64,000 bases of DNA, from contig JAYEPQ010000001.1 of assembly GCA_036321105.1 (NCBI GenBank), positions 13,331,725 to 13,395,724 on the forward strand, in the 5' to 3' direction. Source of the DNA: Dracaena cambodiana. Its lineage: Eukaryota; Streptophyta; Magnoliopsida; Asparagales; Asparagaceae. Made by a program: the position numbers and the translations under genes. Positions 42,668 to 53,880 of the stretch are shown one piece after another. Below the pieces are notes generated by a model. It worked only from the letters and a program-made list of their open reading frames with translations, was not told the origin of the DNA and did not search any database. Each line of letters begins with the position of its first letter. Position 1 is the first letter of the stretch.

Positions 42668-43580
42668 GAAAGTTTTTCTTACTGCAAATATATCGCAAAT
42701 CCTCTCTAACTCCTTACCTATCAAGTACAAAGATCCAGGTTCCCCTACAATCTCATGCACCATTGGGAACACTACATTTGATAGGGCGTTGCTTGATTTA
42801 GGGGCAAGTGTCAACTTACTTCCTTACACTGTTTATCAGCAACTGGGGTTCGAAAAACTTCAACCTACTAAGGTCACATTACAGCTAGCTGATCGTTCTA
42901 TCAAGAGACCACTTGGTATGGTTGAAGATGAGCTCATTAAGGTCGGTGAGTTTATCTTTCCTATAGACTTTATTGTCTTAGAAACTGAGCCGATCTCCAA
43001 TCTACGAAATCAAATTCCAGTTATCTTGGGTAGACCATTTGTTTCAAAATCAAATGCATTAATTGATTGTAGGAGTGGCCTCATGAAGTTATCGTTTGGG
43101 AATATGACTGTGGCATTGAACATATTTAATATGGATGAGCACGCAACGAGCTCCCTCATTGAGATCAACATGATTCATACTTTGCACTCTCATTCGACCT
43201 CTTGCACTGATGATGTACCCTCATTTGAGCAAATTTTCAAAGATGAGCTCATATTATTAGATGAATTGGCACATACTGATTCTATATATGATGACACTTA
43301 TGCAAGTGTGCCATTGCATTATGAGCAAACTTTTGAGGAATTGTTTGCAGAGGAGCTCACATTAGTTTGTGAGTTAGAAGAGTCACCACCACATTCACTT
43401 GATCATATTGCACTCTTCTCACCTCACAATATTTCTACATGTATGCTTGTTACTAACGATGATTGGCAGGTTTATAATAAAGAATTTTTTAATCCAATTA
43501 TTAATACTTACATATGGACAAAGAAAAAGCGAGGACGGCATAAGAAGCAGACTGTAATTTCTAGACTTGTAGGAGGTTGA
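42668..43580 (+). CDS. aspartic protease, intact frame, Athila-like element
   Basis: The frame is open from about 42668 (KVFLTANISQILSN) through ISCTIGNTTFDRALLDLGAS to a TGA at 43578-43580. The retropepsin motif DLGASVNLLPYTVYQQLG lies near 42797, followed by LQLADRSIKRPLGMVEDELI and VILGRPF (flap and C-terminal part). After the protease fold the protein continues about 160 residues as acidic sequence (EQIFKDELILLDELAH, FEELFAEELTLVCELEE) and ends with basic KKKRGRHKKQTVISRL. In complete Athila elements RT follows this point; here the frame simply stops. The remaining open length is notable in an otherwise decayed element. Confidence 0.7.
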
Positions 43581-45087
43581 TGAGATATAATAATGCACCC
43601 ACTTCACTTTTAAAACGCACACACTATGAAAATGGGAAGCGATCGAGAGGTCGTAACTGCTTTCCATGCGTTAATAGGGTGATGATATTGAGTTCGTAAC
43701 TTTTATGACTCTCATTATAGTATTTTTCATATTTATTTTACCACACTTGATTTGTGTAAGAGGGCATACATGAGTTTAGGTGTGGGGGCTGGGTTAAGAT
43801 ATTTTCTTCTTGTTTTTCTAGGATTTTTAGTTTCTTTTTTAGAAATTTTATTTTATTTTTAGATTTTTTGGATTTCTTTATTTTACACTTTGGGTAGTTT
43901 TTAGGGTAACTAACTGAAAAAAAATAATTGAAAAAAATTGAAAAGAAAAAAAACTAAAAAAATTGAAAAAACAATTTATGTATTTTTATCAATAGATCAA
44001 CCTAATTACAGATAAAAGAACAAATTTAGATTTGAAATTGGATAAGAGAGTAGATTGGATGATACACTTTGAATTTTTTTAAAAAAGATTAAAATCAAAA
44101 AAATAAATATCGCTAACAGTAGTTTTGAGGCAAGTATACATCTATTTTTCACTTCACAATAATTTATTAGGTTAAGCACAAAAATAATAACAAATGAGTA
44201 AGTCTTCTCTCTCTAAACAAAAAAAAAGTGAGAATAAAATAATAGGGTGAGCCTGGTATTAAGGCAATAGCCTCGAGAGTAATAAAATAATGGAGTGAGC
44301 CTGATATTAAGGCAATAGCCTCAAGAGTGAAAAAAAAGAGTATGATCTAAGTAATCGGGTACTTTACGCCTAAGTAAGCATGAATATTCGCATGAAAGGT
44401 GAAATATTCTAAAAAAAAGAAAAGAAAAAGAAAAAGAAAAGAGTATGAATCGAGTAATCAGGTACGTTACGCCTAAGCAAGCGTGAATATTCGCATGAAA
44501 GGTGAAATATTCTTAAAAAGAAAAGAGAAAAAAAGAGAAAAAAAAGAAAAAATATTATGAGAGAAGAGATGAATCATGAGTTAGAGTTGGAGTCCAAAAC
44601 CGAAATAGACTATCACACGTGCACGTACATTTATAGGAGCCAATGGATTATCTGTTAGTGGGTATTGAAAGATAGGATTAAAATTTTTGATTAAAATGAT
44701 AAGTGTATTTGATATGACGCTCGATTTGAAAATTGATAATCTAAATGCGTTCTTGAGTTTGTATATTAGTGAGATTAATTGATGAAAATATTATAAAAAA
44801 AAGATTTTTCTTTTCCTTTGTATAAAATTTTTATTTTTCTTAATTTTTTTTGTTATCCTTATTTTTCATTTCTTTATTCCTTTATCTATTTCCTTCATGA
44901 ATTTTGTGGGTATATTCACTGCAAACCCTTACGAGACAAACTCGTCCACTAGGGTAACGTAGGGTTTAAATGCTTGTTGCACGTGCTAATTGCAATCGCG
45001 ATTCCTACAAAAGTGAGTTAGGATTTTTATTTTTCTTTTTAGGGTTAGGTTTTGCTCGAGAACTAGCAAAATATAGGTGTGGGGGTG
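43581..45087 (+). other. non-coding region and polypurine tract, Athila-like element
   Basis: No ORF of note. It contains purine-rich AAAAAGAAAAAG runs, a pair of 46-bp repeats (GTGAGCCTGGTATTAAGGC at 44248 and its copy near 44294), a 103-bp tandem pair starting GAGTATGA at 44338 and 44441 (with GGTGAAATATTCT in both), and GGTGTGGGGG motifs. The last of these, GGTGTGGGGGTG (45076-45087), abuts the 3' LTR and is the likely polypurine tract. Confidence 0.65.
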
Positions 45088-46519
45088 TGATGAGTGCCAT
45101 ATATTGGATATTTATACCCTTCATATTACCTATTTTTGTATATAAATAATACTACTCGGTATTTTTAGTTGTTTTTCAGGAATTCTATTCATATAAGGAG
45201 ATAGCATGAAATTAGAGTTGGAGTTGGAAATCAAAGTCCGAAATATTTCTAAAGTGAGCAAAACTACGAGACTACGATATTGCAGAGAATCAAAGTAAAA
45301 TATAGTCAGATTAAACAAGAGAACAAGACAAGTGTTTCATGTGGAAAAAAGTCAAGAATTTTTCTCATAATTTGGCCGCTAATTAGCGGTTTTAGCCGCT
45401 AAATGGCGGTCTAAATTGGGCCCCACTCTTCGGAATTTTCTCTTGTGGCTTCGTTTTAATCTTGTAGTTTCACAAATGTATTAGAACTGGGTTTGGTTTT
45501 CCGAAGCCTATATATTGGTCGTATCCTTGTATTCTAGAGGATCCTGGAAGTTTTGTACTCGTTTTAAATTAATAAAATTAGAGTTTTCCTGAAGGGGTGG
45601 CGGCCACAACACCATACTCCAGAGGTAAGCTATTGCTTTTAATTCTTTACTTACATTTTAGATAGAGTTAATTGCTTTCTAGTTTATATTTTATTGCTTT
45701 CTAGATTAGATTTAATTGCGTTCATGAATACAAATAGGATTTTGCTTACTAGAATTATGAGTAGCTAATTCTCTTTAGCCCTAGGATGTAGATGAAGTTA
45801 GTTTAATAGATTTAATATGGATTTATCTCATCTTCTTTCTAAAAAGAAATAAAGTTATGATTTTTCTATAAATAAATAAAAGATAGAGTTCTCAAATCAT
45901 AATTCTTTGATATATTATGCTTAATTAATATTTTGATAATCTATACTTAGATGAAGTTTGGAATTCTTATTCTTTATTTATTTTTAGAATTATCAATAAA
46001 GATTTTCCTATAAATAAATTGACTTGAATAAACTTGTAAATCTGATTTCTTTGATAGGTTATACTTAAGTTCGGTCTTTTGATAGCCTATGCTTAGATTA
46101 GGGTTTGAAGTTTATTTTTTTTCTTTTGTTTATGAGATTTTCTACTTGATATGATTTGTTTTTAAGAAAGGTGTTATTTTTTATGGTCTATACTTGCACA
46201 TTACTTGATAGGTCATACTTAGGGGCACTTGATTAAAATCAAATTAAAAAGATCACATTTTTAATATGTTACTTAACAGTGCAAAATTAAAAGGTTTGGA
46301 AGAAATAGATAATTCATTGTTAGGCTATTATTCTAATGTATTTGAGATCCTAGGCTAACCTCTAGAACTTAAAACTAATCTTCTCTCGATCTAGAAACTC
46401 ATAGTTTGTCCGTTAGATTAAGGAAAGAGTAAGGAACGCAGAAACATTTTAGATCCCTGTGGGATGACCTGTTAAGCACTACAACTAACACTGTGCGCTT
46501 GCAGTAAATTATCACATCA
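45088..46519 (+). repeat. 3' LTR of the Athila-like element
   Basis: 1432 bp, colinear with the 5' LTR with scattered substitutions and a few short indels. In the first 400 bases I see roughly 30-35 differences, indicating an older insertion than element B. Confidence 0.93.
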
Positions 46520-46524
46520 GGATT
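46520..46524. repeat. target site duplication of the Athila-like element, right (GGATT)
   Basis: Direct repeat of 38986-38990; element D resumes. Confidence 0.95.
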
Positions 46525-48180
46525 CAGATACCAGTCTGGAAATATTATCTAAGGAGCTGACTGCGAACATGATGTCTGTCAGTCCGATTCTAGATAAAGA
46601 TGATGAACTGACTCTTCTCCAAGATGAAGCATTAGTTAAGCATCTCGATACCCAATGTAACATGTACTTCGAACAACACGAACCACCTACCGAGGATAAC
46701 GTGATTCAAGCAAATATGGGTGGTGAAGCCAATCCTAAGCCTATATTTATAATTGAGATTTTGTCTCCTGATGAAAGAAAAGAGCTTATAACTCTTGCTC
46801 GAGAATACATATACCTTTTTGCCTGGAATTATGAAGACATGCCAGGATTGGATACTCAAGTTGTTATGCATTGGCTTAATATTAAGCCAGATGCAAAACC
46901 AGTAAAGCAACAACAAAGAAGATCCCGTCCAGAGTTAATGAAATTGGTCGAGGATGAAAGTAAGAAGCTTATACGATCTGGTTCATCCGAGAAGAGCAAC
47001 ATCTTGATTGGGTAGCAAATATCATTCCAGTTATCAAGAAGAATGGAAAATTTTGAGTCTGTATTTATTTTCGAGATCTCAATGCAGCATGCCCTAAAGA
47101 CGAATTTTCACTTCCAATAACGAATGTCATGATTGACAACACTTGTGGATTTGAAAGGATTTTTTTTATGGATGGATCTCTGGGTATAATCAAATTAAAA
47201 TGTACCCTGAAGATGAGAAACACACTGATTTTAAGATACCGTTAGGCGTGTACTATTATACGGTTATGCCATTCGGTTTAAAGAACGCAGGTACAATATA
47301 TCAATATGCTATGAGCATAATTTTCCACGAGCATCTCCGTAAAATGGTAGAATGCTATATGGACGACCTTACAATCAAGAGTTGCAATAAAAATGATCAT
47401 CTCCGAGATTTGAAAATGGTGTTTGATATTATGAGAAAACACCAACTAAAAATGAATCAGACTAAATCTTTTCTTGGTGTCTCCAGTGGCAAATTCCTTA
47501 GTTTCATTATTACATCCAAGGGTATCTATTTAAAGGTAAAAGTAATCCAAGAGATGCAGTCACCAAAAAATCTCAATGAACTTCGAGAATTGCAAGAGAG
47601 GCTAGCACATATTTGGAGATTTATTGCTAATCTTTCAGTTCGATGTCAACCCTTCACCAAGTTAACAAAGAAATGAGTGTCGTTCATTTGGGATGAAACT
47701 TTTCAACAAGCTTTTGAGGACCTCAAAAAGTATCTCACAAAACCTCCGGTGCTAGTAACTCCTATATCAGGAAAACCATTCTTGATATATGTTCGGGCGA
47801 TGGACCATTCACTAAGTGCCTTGTTAGACCAAACCAATGACTCAGGCCCTAAACAAGTCATTTATTACCTTAGTAGAACTATTGTAGGCACTGAGCATCA
47901 GTACAGTCCAGTAGAAAAAGAGTGTTTGGCCTTGGTATTTACAGTTTAGAAAATGTGACACTACTTAGTAGGCCACACAATTCATGTGAATTCTTGGGTA
48001 AATTTCCTGAGAGTGCTCATGACCAAGCCTGGGTCACTCAATTGCAGCTTAGCTAATTGGGCAATCCTACTATTGCAATATGATATGCGATTCATACTGT
48101 AAAAGGCAATCAAGGGACAAGCAATTGCCGATTTCTTAGCAAAACATCCTATCTTGGGATCCTCTAAACTTTATTAGGAT
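46525..48180 (+). pseudogene. reverse transcriptase and RNase H, element D
   Basis: 46569-47015 holds the region before RT (DAKPVKQQQRRSRPELM), with a frameshift near 46985. The fingers/palm (DLNAACPKDEF, NTCGFER) follow in another frame, with a further break near 47185. 47200-47676 includes VMPFGLKNAGTIYQYAM and the catalytic CYMDDLTIK (Met in place of Val), then NLNELRELQERLAHI. A TGA at 47674 precedes RNase H (47677-47949: FLIYVRAMDHSLSALL, YYLSRTIVGTEHQYSPVEKE). A TAG ends it, and stops continue through GQAIADFLAKHP near 48130. Confidence 0.85.
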
Positions 48181-49290
48181 ATTTCAGATAAAATGGTGGA
48201 AGTCAACATGATTTCTAAAGAACCGGTTTGGCTGCTATTCTTTGATGGAGCAGCTCGAAGAAACTCTGCCGAAGTGGGATAGTTTTAATATCCCCGCAGA
48301 ATCGTGTAATCCTCCGAGGATACTCACTCACTCAACCATGTTCTAACAATGTGCTTGAATACAATGCATTGTTAACGAGACTGCAAATTGCCTGACAGCT
48401 GGGAATTCAGCATTTAGAGGCCTATGAGGACTCCAAACTCGTAGTAAATCAAGTAAGAGGAGAATACAAGGTCAAGCATAAATATCTTATATCTTATTAT
48501 GAGGCAACAATCAAACTTGCCAACTCATTCAAGGAGTTTTACATTGACTGCGTGCCATGGCACGAGAATGAATACGCTGATGTCCTGGCTTCTCTCGCAG
48601 CCACATTAGCGCTCCCTAATAAATCAAGCAAAGACATTGAGATAGGAAGTTGTGAGCTTCTTTGTCCTAAAGAGATACTTGAGGCAAATGAACTCCATAC
48701 ATCGGGGATAAACTTTGAACCCAAAGATTGGCGATTCGTCTTTGTCTTTGCACTTTACGGGATACTACCCGAAGGTCCCAAGGAAGTCGCCAAAGTAAAG
48801 AAAGGGACAAAAAAGTTCCATTATAATTCTGATCTTGGCACCTTGTATCGGAAAATAGCTGGTGAAGTTTTACTTCGGTGCCTATCGCTACAAGAAGTAC
48901 AAGAGGTACTCAAAGAATCACAAGATGGAACCTGTGGTGGTCACCAACCGAGACCTAAATTAGGAGACCTGATAAAAAGAATAGACTTCTATTGGCCAAC
49001 AATGATGTCAGACGCCATGGCCTATGCAAAAAAGTGTCATGCCTATCACGTGCATGCAAACTACATACGTCAGACTGCAAAGCACCTACATCCAAACATG
49101 ATTATGTGGCCATTCGAGACGTGAGAAATGGATATCATTGGTCCCATCACTCCACCATCTTCTTGTGGGTATCGTTTTATACTAGCTATAACCGATTACT
49201 TCTCAAAATAGGCAGAAGTTATCCCTAAGTGAAAACGAACGATGTGGTCAACTTTATAAAACACCATGTCATCTATCGCTTTGGTGTTCC
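48181..49290 (+). pseudogene. archaeal-type RNase H and integrase start, element D
   Basis: The second RNase H begins near 48225 (LFFDGAARRNSAEVG) and is broken by stops; its end lies in the frame opening near 48552 (HENEYADVLASLAATLALP). That frame (to 49124) continues into integrase: GGHQPRPKLGDLIKRIDFYW and KKCHAYHVHANYI, the zinc finger with the second Cys of CHAC changed to Tyr. The catalytic core follows in broken frames (ITPPSSCGYRFILAITDYF) to KHHVIYRFGVP, where the solo LTR interrupts it. Confidence 0.82.
49286..49290. repeat. target site duplication of the solo LTR, left (GTTCC)
   Basis: GTTCC before TGATGTGATA, repeated at 50466-50470. Confidence 0.92.
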
Positions 49291-50465
49291 TGATGTGATA
49301 AATTACTGCAAGCGCACAGTGCCAGTTGTAGCGCTATACAGGTCATCCCACAGGGATCTAAGGTTGTTCTAATTAGCCTAGGATCTAGAATCCACTAGTT
49401 TACAACCATGTTCTTACTTCTATTATCTTCTTCTCTCATAAAAATTTGATCTTTTTAGTTTAATCTTTATTTAAAGTGCCCTAAGTATGAGCTATCAAGT
49501 GGTGTGCAAGTATAACTCATCAAAGATACTACTTTTCATAAAAATAAACTAAATCTTTAGATAATTCAATGAAAAAGATAAAATCAACAACCCCAAACCC
49601 TAACTAAGCATAGGCTATTAAGAAATCTAATTCAAGTATAACCTATCAAAATCCTAATCTTCGAGTTCTTGTATTTTAATCTTTTTTATAGAAAAATCAT
49701 GTCTTTATTATTTTATTTAAGAAGAAAAATATTAGAAAACAATTACATGGTGGATCTTAGCTTCATCTACATCCTAGAGCTAAACTAATTAGCTACACAT
49801 GATTCTAGAAAGCAATAAAATCTAATCTAGAAAGCAAATAAATCTATACTAGAAAGCAATTAAATCTATCTAAAAAGCAAATAAAGAATTACAAGTAATG
49901 ACTTACCTCTGGAGCACGTTATTGTGGCCGTCACCATTTTAGCAAAACCTTAATTTTATTAATGAAAGACGAGTACAAACTAAATCCTAATCTACATTAA
50001 CTACTGCATAAAATCTAGAATATAAGGATACGGCCAATATATAGACTTCGAAAATCAAACCCTAATTATAGCAGAACTGGAAAACCACAAAATTACATCG
50101 AAGCCACGGGAGAAAATTCAGCATGTGGAGCCCACAATTCGCCGCTAAATGGTGGTGAAAATCGCTAAATAGCGGTTTTATTTCGAGTAAATCAATTAAA
50201 GTTTCTTCCACGTGCGTCTCGTGTCTTGTACATTATATTTTCTTGACTGTATTTGACTTTTAGTCTCAACAACATCATAGTCTCGTAGTTTTGCTCACTT
50301 TAGAAACTTTTCGGACTCTGATTTCCTACTCCAACATTGATTTCTTGCCTCTCCTTGTACGAATCGAATTATCTGAAAAGACACTAAAAATACCCGAGTA
50401 GCATTTATTTATATACAAAAATAGATAAATTATGAGAGAAAAAATACAATATATGATATTCATTA
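49291..50465 (-). repeat. solo LTR of the Athila-like family
   Basis: Minus-oriented copy of the LTRs at 38991 and 45088: it starts TGATGTGATAAATTACTGCAAG, the reverse complement of their 3' end, and ends near ATATGATATTCATTA. It is about 1175 bp, shorter than the paired LTRs. It is flanked by GTTCC on both sides, so it most likely arose by LTR-LTR recombination of a full element. It interrupts integrase of element D between VIYRFGVP and NSGPQF. Confidence 0.9.
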
Positions 50466-51140
50466 GTTCCTAAACAAATCATCTGCAACAGCGGCCCTCA
50501 ATTCACTAGCAAGGCCTATACTAAACTCTGTGACAAGTGCATAATACAGAATGTATTTTCATTCCCATATAACCCGGCTGCAAATGGCCAAGCAGAAGCG
50601 TTCAACAAAACCATTATAAAACTTTTGCAGAAATTTATCATCACAAGTAAGCGTGACTAGGATGGGAAGCTGGGAGGTTGTCTATGGTAAGAACACTAAC
50701 AAAAGGCACAATATTTTCTTTGGTGTATGGTTGCGAGACCATGCTACCTCTAAAAATTCAAAATGCTTCTCTTTGGGTGGCATTAGCTAGGAGAATGACC
50801 ACTAAAGAAAAACATAATCAACGACTTTGGGAATTAGAAGCGTTGGATTAAAAGTGCTTAAAAGCTCTGCAACAAATAGAGCTCTATCAAACGCGAATAT
50901 CCCGAGCCTTCAATAAGAAAGTAAAGGAACGAAATTTCAAAATTGGTGACTTGGTCTTAACAATCAGACGACCAATGATCCTGACACATAAGACTAAAGA
51001 AAAATTCCATCCAAAATAAGAGGGTCTATTTGTGGTAGAGACGGTCTATTCAAATAGAGTATACCGGTTGATCAATCAACACGGTGACCGGATGATGATG
51101 CCAATTAATGAAAAATTCCTGAAGAAATATTATTCTTAAG
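50466..51140 (+). pseudogene. integrase C-terminal half, element D
   Basis: Resumes with SGPQFTSKAYTKLCD and the Glu-bearing NGQAEAFNKTIIKLLQKF, then breaks at a TAG near 50657. A later frame gives KEKHNQRLWELEALD, then KIGDLVLTIRRPMILTHKTK and the GPY/F-like tail EGLFVVETVYSNRVYRLIN, ending at NEKFLKKYYS and a TAA at about 51138. No chromodomain. This tail shows where integrase ends in the degraded copies A and B. Confidence 0.82.
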
Positions 51141-52956
51141 GAAATGAAGTTATCCGACCTTTTCTTCAACACAGCAAAATGAAGAAATATTGGCTTGCCG
51201 CCAGGATGTAACTCCATGCCTCGACTGGGGGTATAAAAAGAAAACAAATCCTACGTTTCTACAACTAAGGATAGAGGAAAATTTGGTAAGCAAACCCAAA
51301 TAAAATTCTCGCCAATCCTATCATACTGGGGTAAAAGTATGAATTGCTCAATACCATCAAGGTAACAGGAAGATAATCAGTTTCTCGCTCATCATGCTGG
51401 GGATAAAAGCATGAATTGCCCAACACCGTCAAGATAACAGGAAAAGAACCAGTTTCTTACCAACCTATCATACTGAGGATTAAAAGCATGAACTGCTCAA
51501 AACTGTTGAAGTAAAGGGAAGAGGAAAAATTTGGCATATAAACCCAAATAAAATTCTCGACAGTTTACCATGCTGAGGGAAATAGTATGGTTAACCCAAT
51601 TTAAACGATAGTTGGTAAAAGTAAATCAAACCTGTTGATAGCTGGGAATTTGTCAAAAATCCCATAACAAATCTGTCACAACAATATCCTTGTTCGATTA
51701 TAAGAATATACCACTGTCCGAAGCTGCTAAAGTAAAGGGAAGAGGAAAAGTTTGGCATATAAGCCCGAACAAAATTCTCGATAACTTACCATACTAAGAA
51801 AAATAGTATGGTTAAAGCAACTCAAACGGTAGTTGGTAAATACTAATCAAACTCTTTGATACCTAGGTGTTTGCTAAAAATCCTAATGAGATCAAATTTC
51901 CTATCACGTTAAGATTTCATCTCCGACAGCAAGATTTTTTCTCGTCACTTTTATCTAGCAGAGCCAGTGACTCTCCAAATTATTTGTCTAGTTAAGATCA
52001 TACATCTGACACCAGAATACAAAATCAAATCAATTTTCTCCATGAGAATAAATTCAATTAAATCTCCTGTCACGTTAACCTTTCACCTCTGACAGAAAAG
52101 AAAACTCACACTTTATCAAGTTGAACATTACAATCTCTGATGAACTTGTTTTTGACATCGTCAAGTTAAAAAAAAATTATTACCTCTGACAAAAATCATC
52201 TCCTTATCAAGTTAACAGTTATCTCTGATAGTCAAATTCCAATACTAAATACGTTAACCGTTACTCTGTTTAGTCAGCTCATTCCTATCATAACTAGTTC
52301 CTCTGAATAGGTCGAGTTTTGAGACATATTTAATGATACCTTTGTCTTTTCCTAATCTGTCATACTAGATGTCATTGAATAGTTAGAATTCTAATGAGCG
52401 CGTTAATATCATACCTCTACTTGTTATCAAATGAGCACGTTTGTCATCTTTTGAGCACGTTAATATCATATCTCTGCTTGTCATTTTATGAGCACGTTAA
52501 CATCATACCTCTGCTCATTTTCTGTGAGACACATTAACAATTATCTCTGTCTATCAAATTTATCACACGTCTGTCATGCACTTAGCCTCTGAACAAAACA
52601 TCAAAAATATTTTTGCATACAGACAATAAATTTTCTAAAGCAAAGCTACAAGCGAAAGTCTGGCTGGGCCGCACAAGTATAATAGCCAACATCAAGAAAA
52701 TTCACTAGGAACAATCTCTGATACATCGGAGAGGTTCAACAGTATATCTCCAACAACAAAACAGCTGGAAGATAGCGATTTCAGAAAATGGTTCACAGTA
52801 TACCATAAAACATCGCGACACACAATGAAGAGTACAAAGCCAAAATTAAAAAATAGTCCAAAGTGCTTCAAAATTCATTACAAATCAATGACGAAATTTC
52901 AAAAACGTTGGATGGGGTTATGTAGATAAAAAAAAAGAAAGAAAAAAAAAGAGGAG
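51141..52956 (+). repeat. 3' untranslated region of element D with diverged repeats
   Basis: No gene. The first part (51280-51500) is about three 90-bp repeats containing CATACTGGGG(T/A)AAAAG(T/C)ATGAATTGC; a second pair (51530-51900) contains AATTCTCGAC(A)GTTTACCATGCTGAG. From 51900 to 52560 a looser array of CGTTAA...CCTCTGA words appears, including GAGCACGTTAATATCATACC three times (52395-52510). 52560-52915 shows nothing recognisable. The tail AAAAAAAAAGAAAGAAAAAAAAAGAGGAG-like purine run (about 52930-52956) is the polypurine tract next to the LTR. Confidence 0.6.
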
Positions 52957-53504
52957 TGTAGAGCCCTAGGCACGGGCCCGTGCGCAGGGTGACCTGTGCG
53001 CAGGATCTTCCGCATGCAGAGTGGCCTGTGCACATTCCCTCGGCCTTCAGTTTTGAGAACGTATTTCAGTTACGTGGATTTGGTGCGGATTTTCTGGGAA
53101 AAATTGCTCCCCGATCTCTATGTTTCTTTTACTGGATTTGGTCCGAGTCTTATCTGAATAGTTACTCCTCAAAATATAAAAAAGGGGGGAAGGTCTAGGT
53201 TGAGGGGTGATTTTTTGAGAGAGAAGAGAAAAAGTCCAGAGAAAGGAGAAAGCGTCTTCTTCTGAAGTCTCCATAGCAGAGTTTTCTAGAGAGCGATCAT
53301 TTTCTTCCCAATCCACATCGGATTATCAACGGAGTGCATCAGCGAGGCTCCACCGCTGTCAGAACCTACATAAATTAAAAGGAGAATCGAAATCAATCTT
53401 TCCTATTCTTGTAATCTCAGATTTTATTCTGTAATTTTGCTTTTTATTATTGTATTCAAAATCAAATCAGCAATGGAAGAAAATTCTCAATTTTTGGGTG
53501 TACA
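52957..53504 (+). repeat. 3' LTR of element D
   Basis: TGTAGAGCC to GGGTGTACA, 548 bp, with TGTA/TACA inverted ends. It is preceded by a purine run and contains a TATA box (TATAAA, 53175-53180) followed by GGGTGATTTTTTGAGAGAG, a plausible transcription start region. The T-rich 3' part (53400-53500) could hold the poly(A) site. No second copy is in the window, so the ends are inferred from the sequence features rather than from a paired LTR. Confidence 0.65.
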
Positions 53505-53835
53505 GTAATGACCCTATTATTTTTTAAATTCTTTTTTGGATCATAATCTCTACCTTCTTAACTACTCTATGATCCAATTTCATAGGTTTTGATGATAATT
53601 TGTTCTTTCATCAAGTGAATACAAAATGTTATATTCACCGAAATTCGTTAATTCTATGTCTACTTGATGGAAGATCAAATCAAAACTAAAATCCTATAAA
53701 TTGGGCATGAGTAAACCCAAGGGGGTCGAGATCATACTTCAAAAGAAATTTTTTTGAGAAATTATTATAGATAAGTGAAACGAAATACAGCTCAAGTAAC
53801 TTACGTGAGGTGGCGGTTCATTTCCATCTCTCTCT

Positions 53836-53880
<45 letters not shown>

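Larger units (their letters stand above)
38991..46519 (+). mobile_element. Athila-like Ty3/gypsy element with gag and protease but no RT (7.5 kb)
   Basis: The element is bounded by LTRs of 1428 and 1432 bp (TGATGAG...ATCACATCA) and the duplication GGATT. Inside are a tRNA-Asp-like primer site, gag, protease, a long non-coding purine-rich stretch and a polypurine tract. There is no trace of RT, RNase H or integrase between the protease stop (43580) and the 3' LTR (45088), so the element depends on a partner for mobility. The structure resembles described non-autonomous gag-bearing LTR elements. A solo LTR of the same family sits at 49291-50465. Confidence 0.92.
35033..53504 (+). mobile_element. 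Tat-lineage retrotransposon D, 5'-truncated, with two insertions
   Basis: A fourth Tat element, + strand, whose proteins align with A and B but at clearly lower similarity. Order: leader, gag (core deleted), protease, linker, [Athila-like element 38991-46519], RT, RNase H, archaeal RNase H, integrase start, [solo LTR 49291-50465], integrase end, 3' region, 3' LTR (52957-53504). The 5' LTR is missing, since element C adjoins at 35033. It carries no antisense gene. Stops are frequent in every domain. Confidence 0.85.

Noticed and set aside
35033..53504. Endogenous pararetrovirus instead of a retrotransposon for element D
   Set aside because: It has integrase with DDE and HHCC motifs and an LTR; there is no movement protein or coat-type region.
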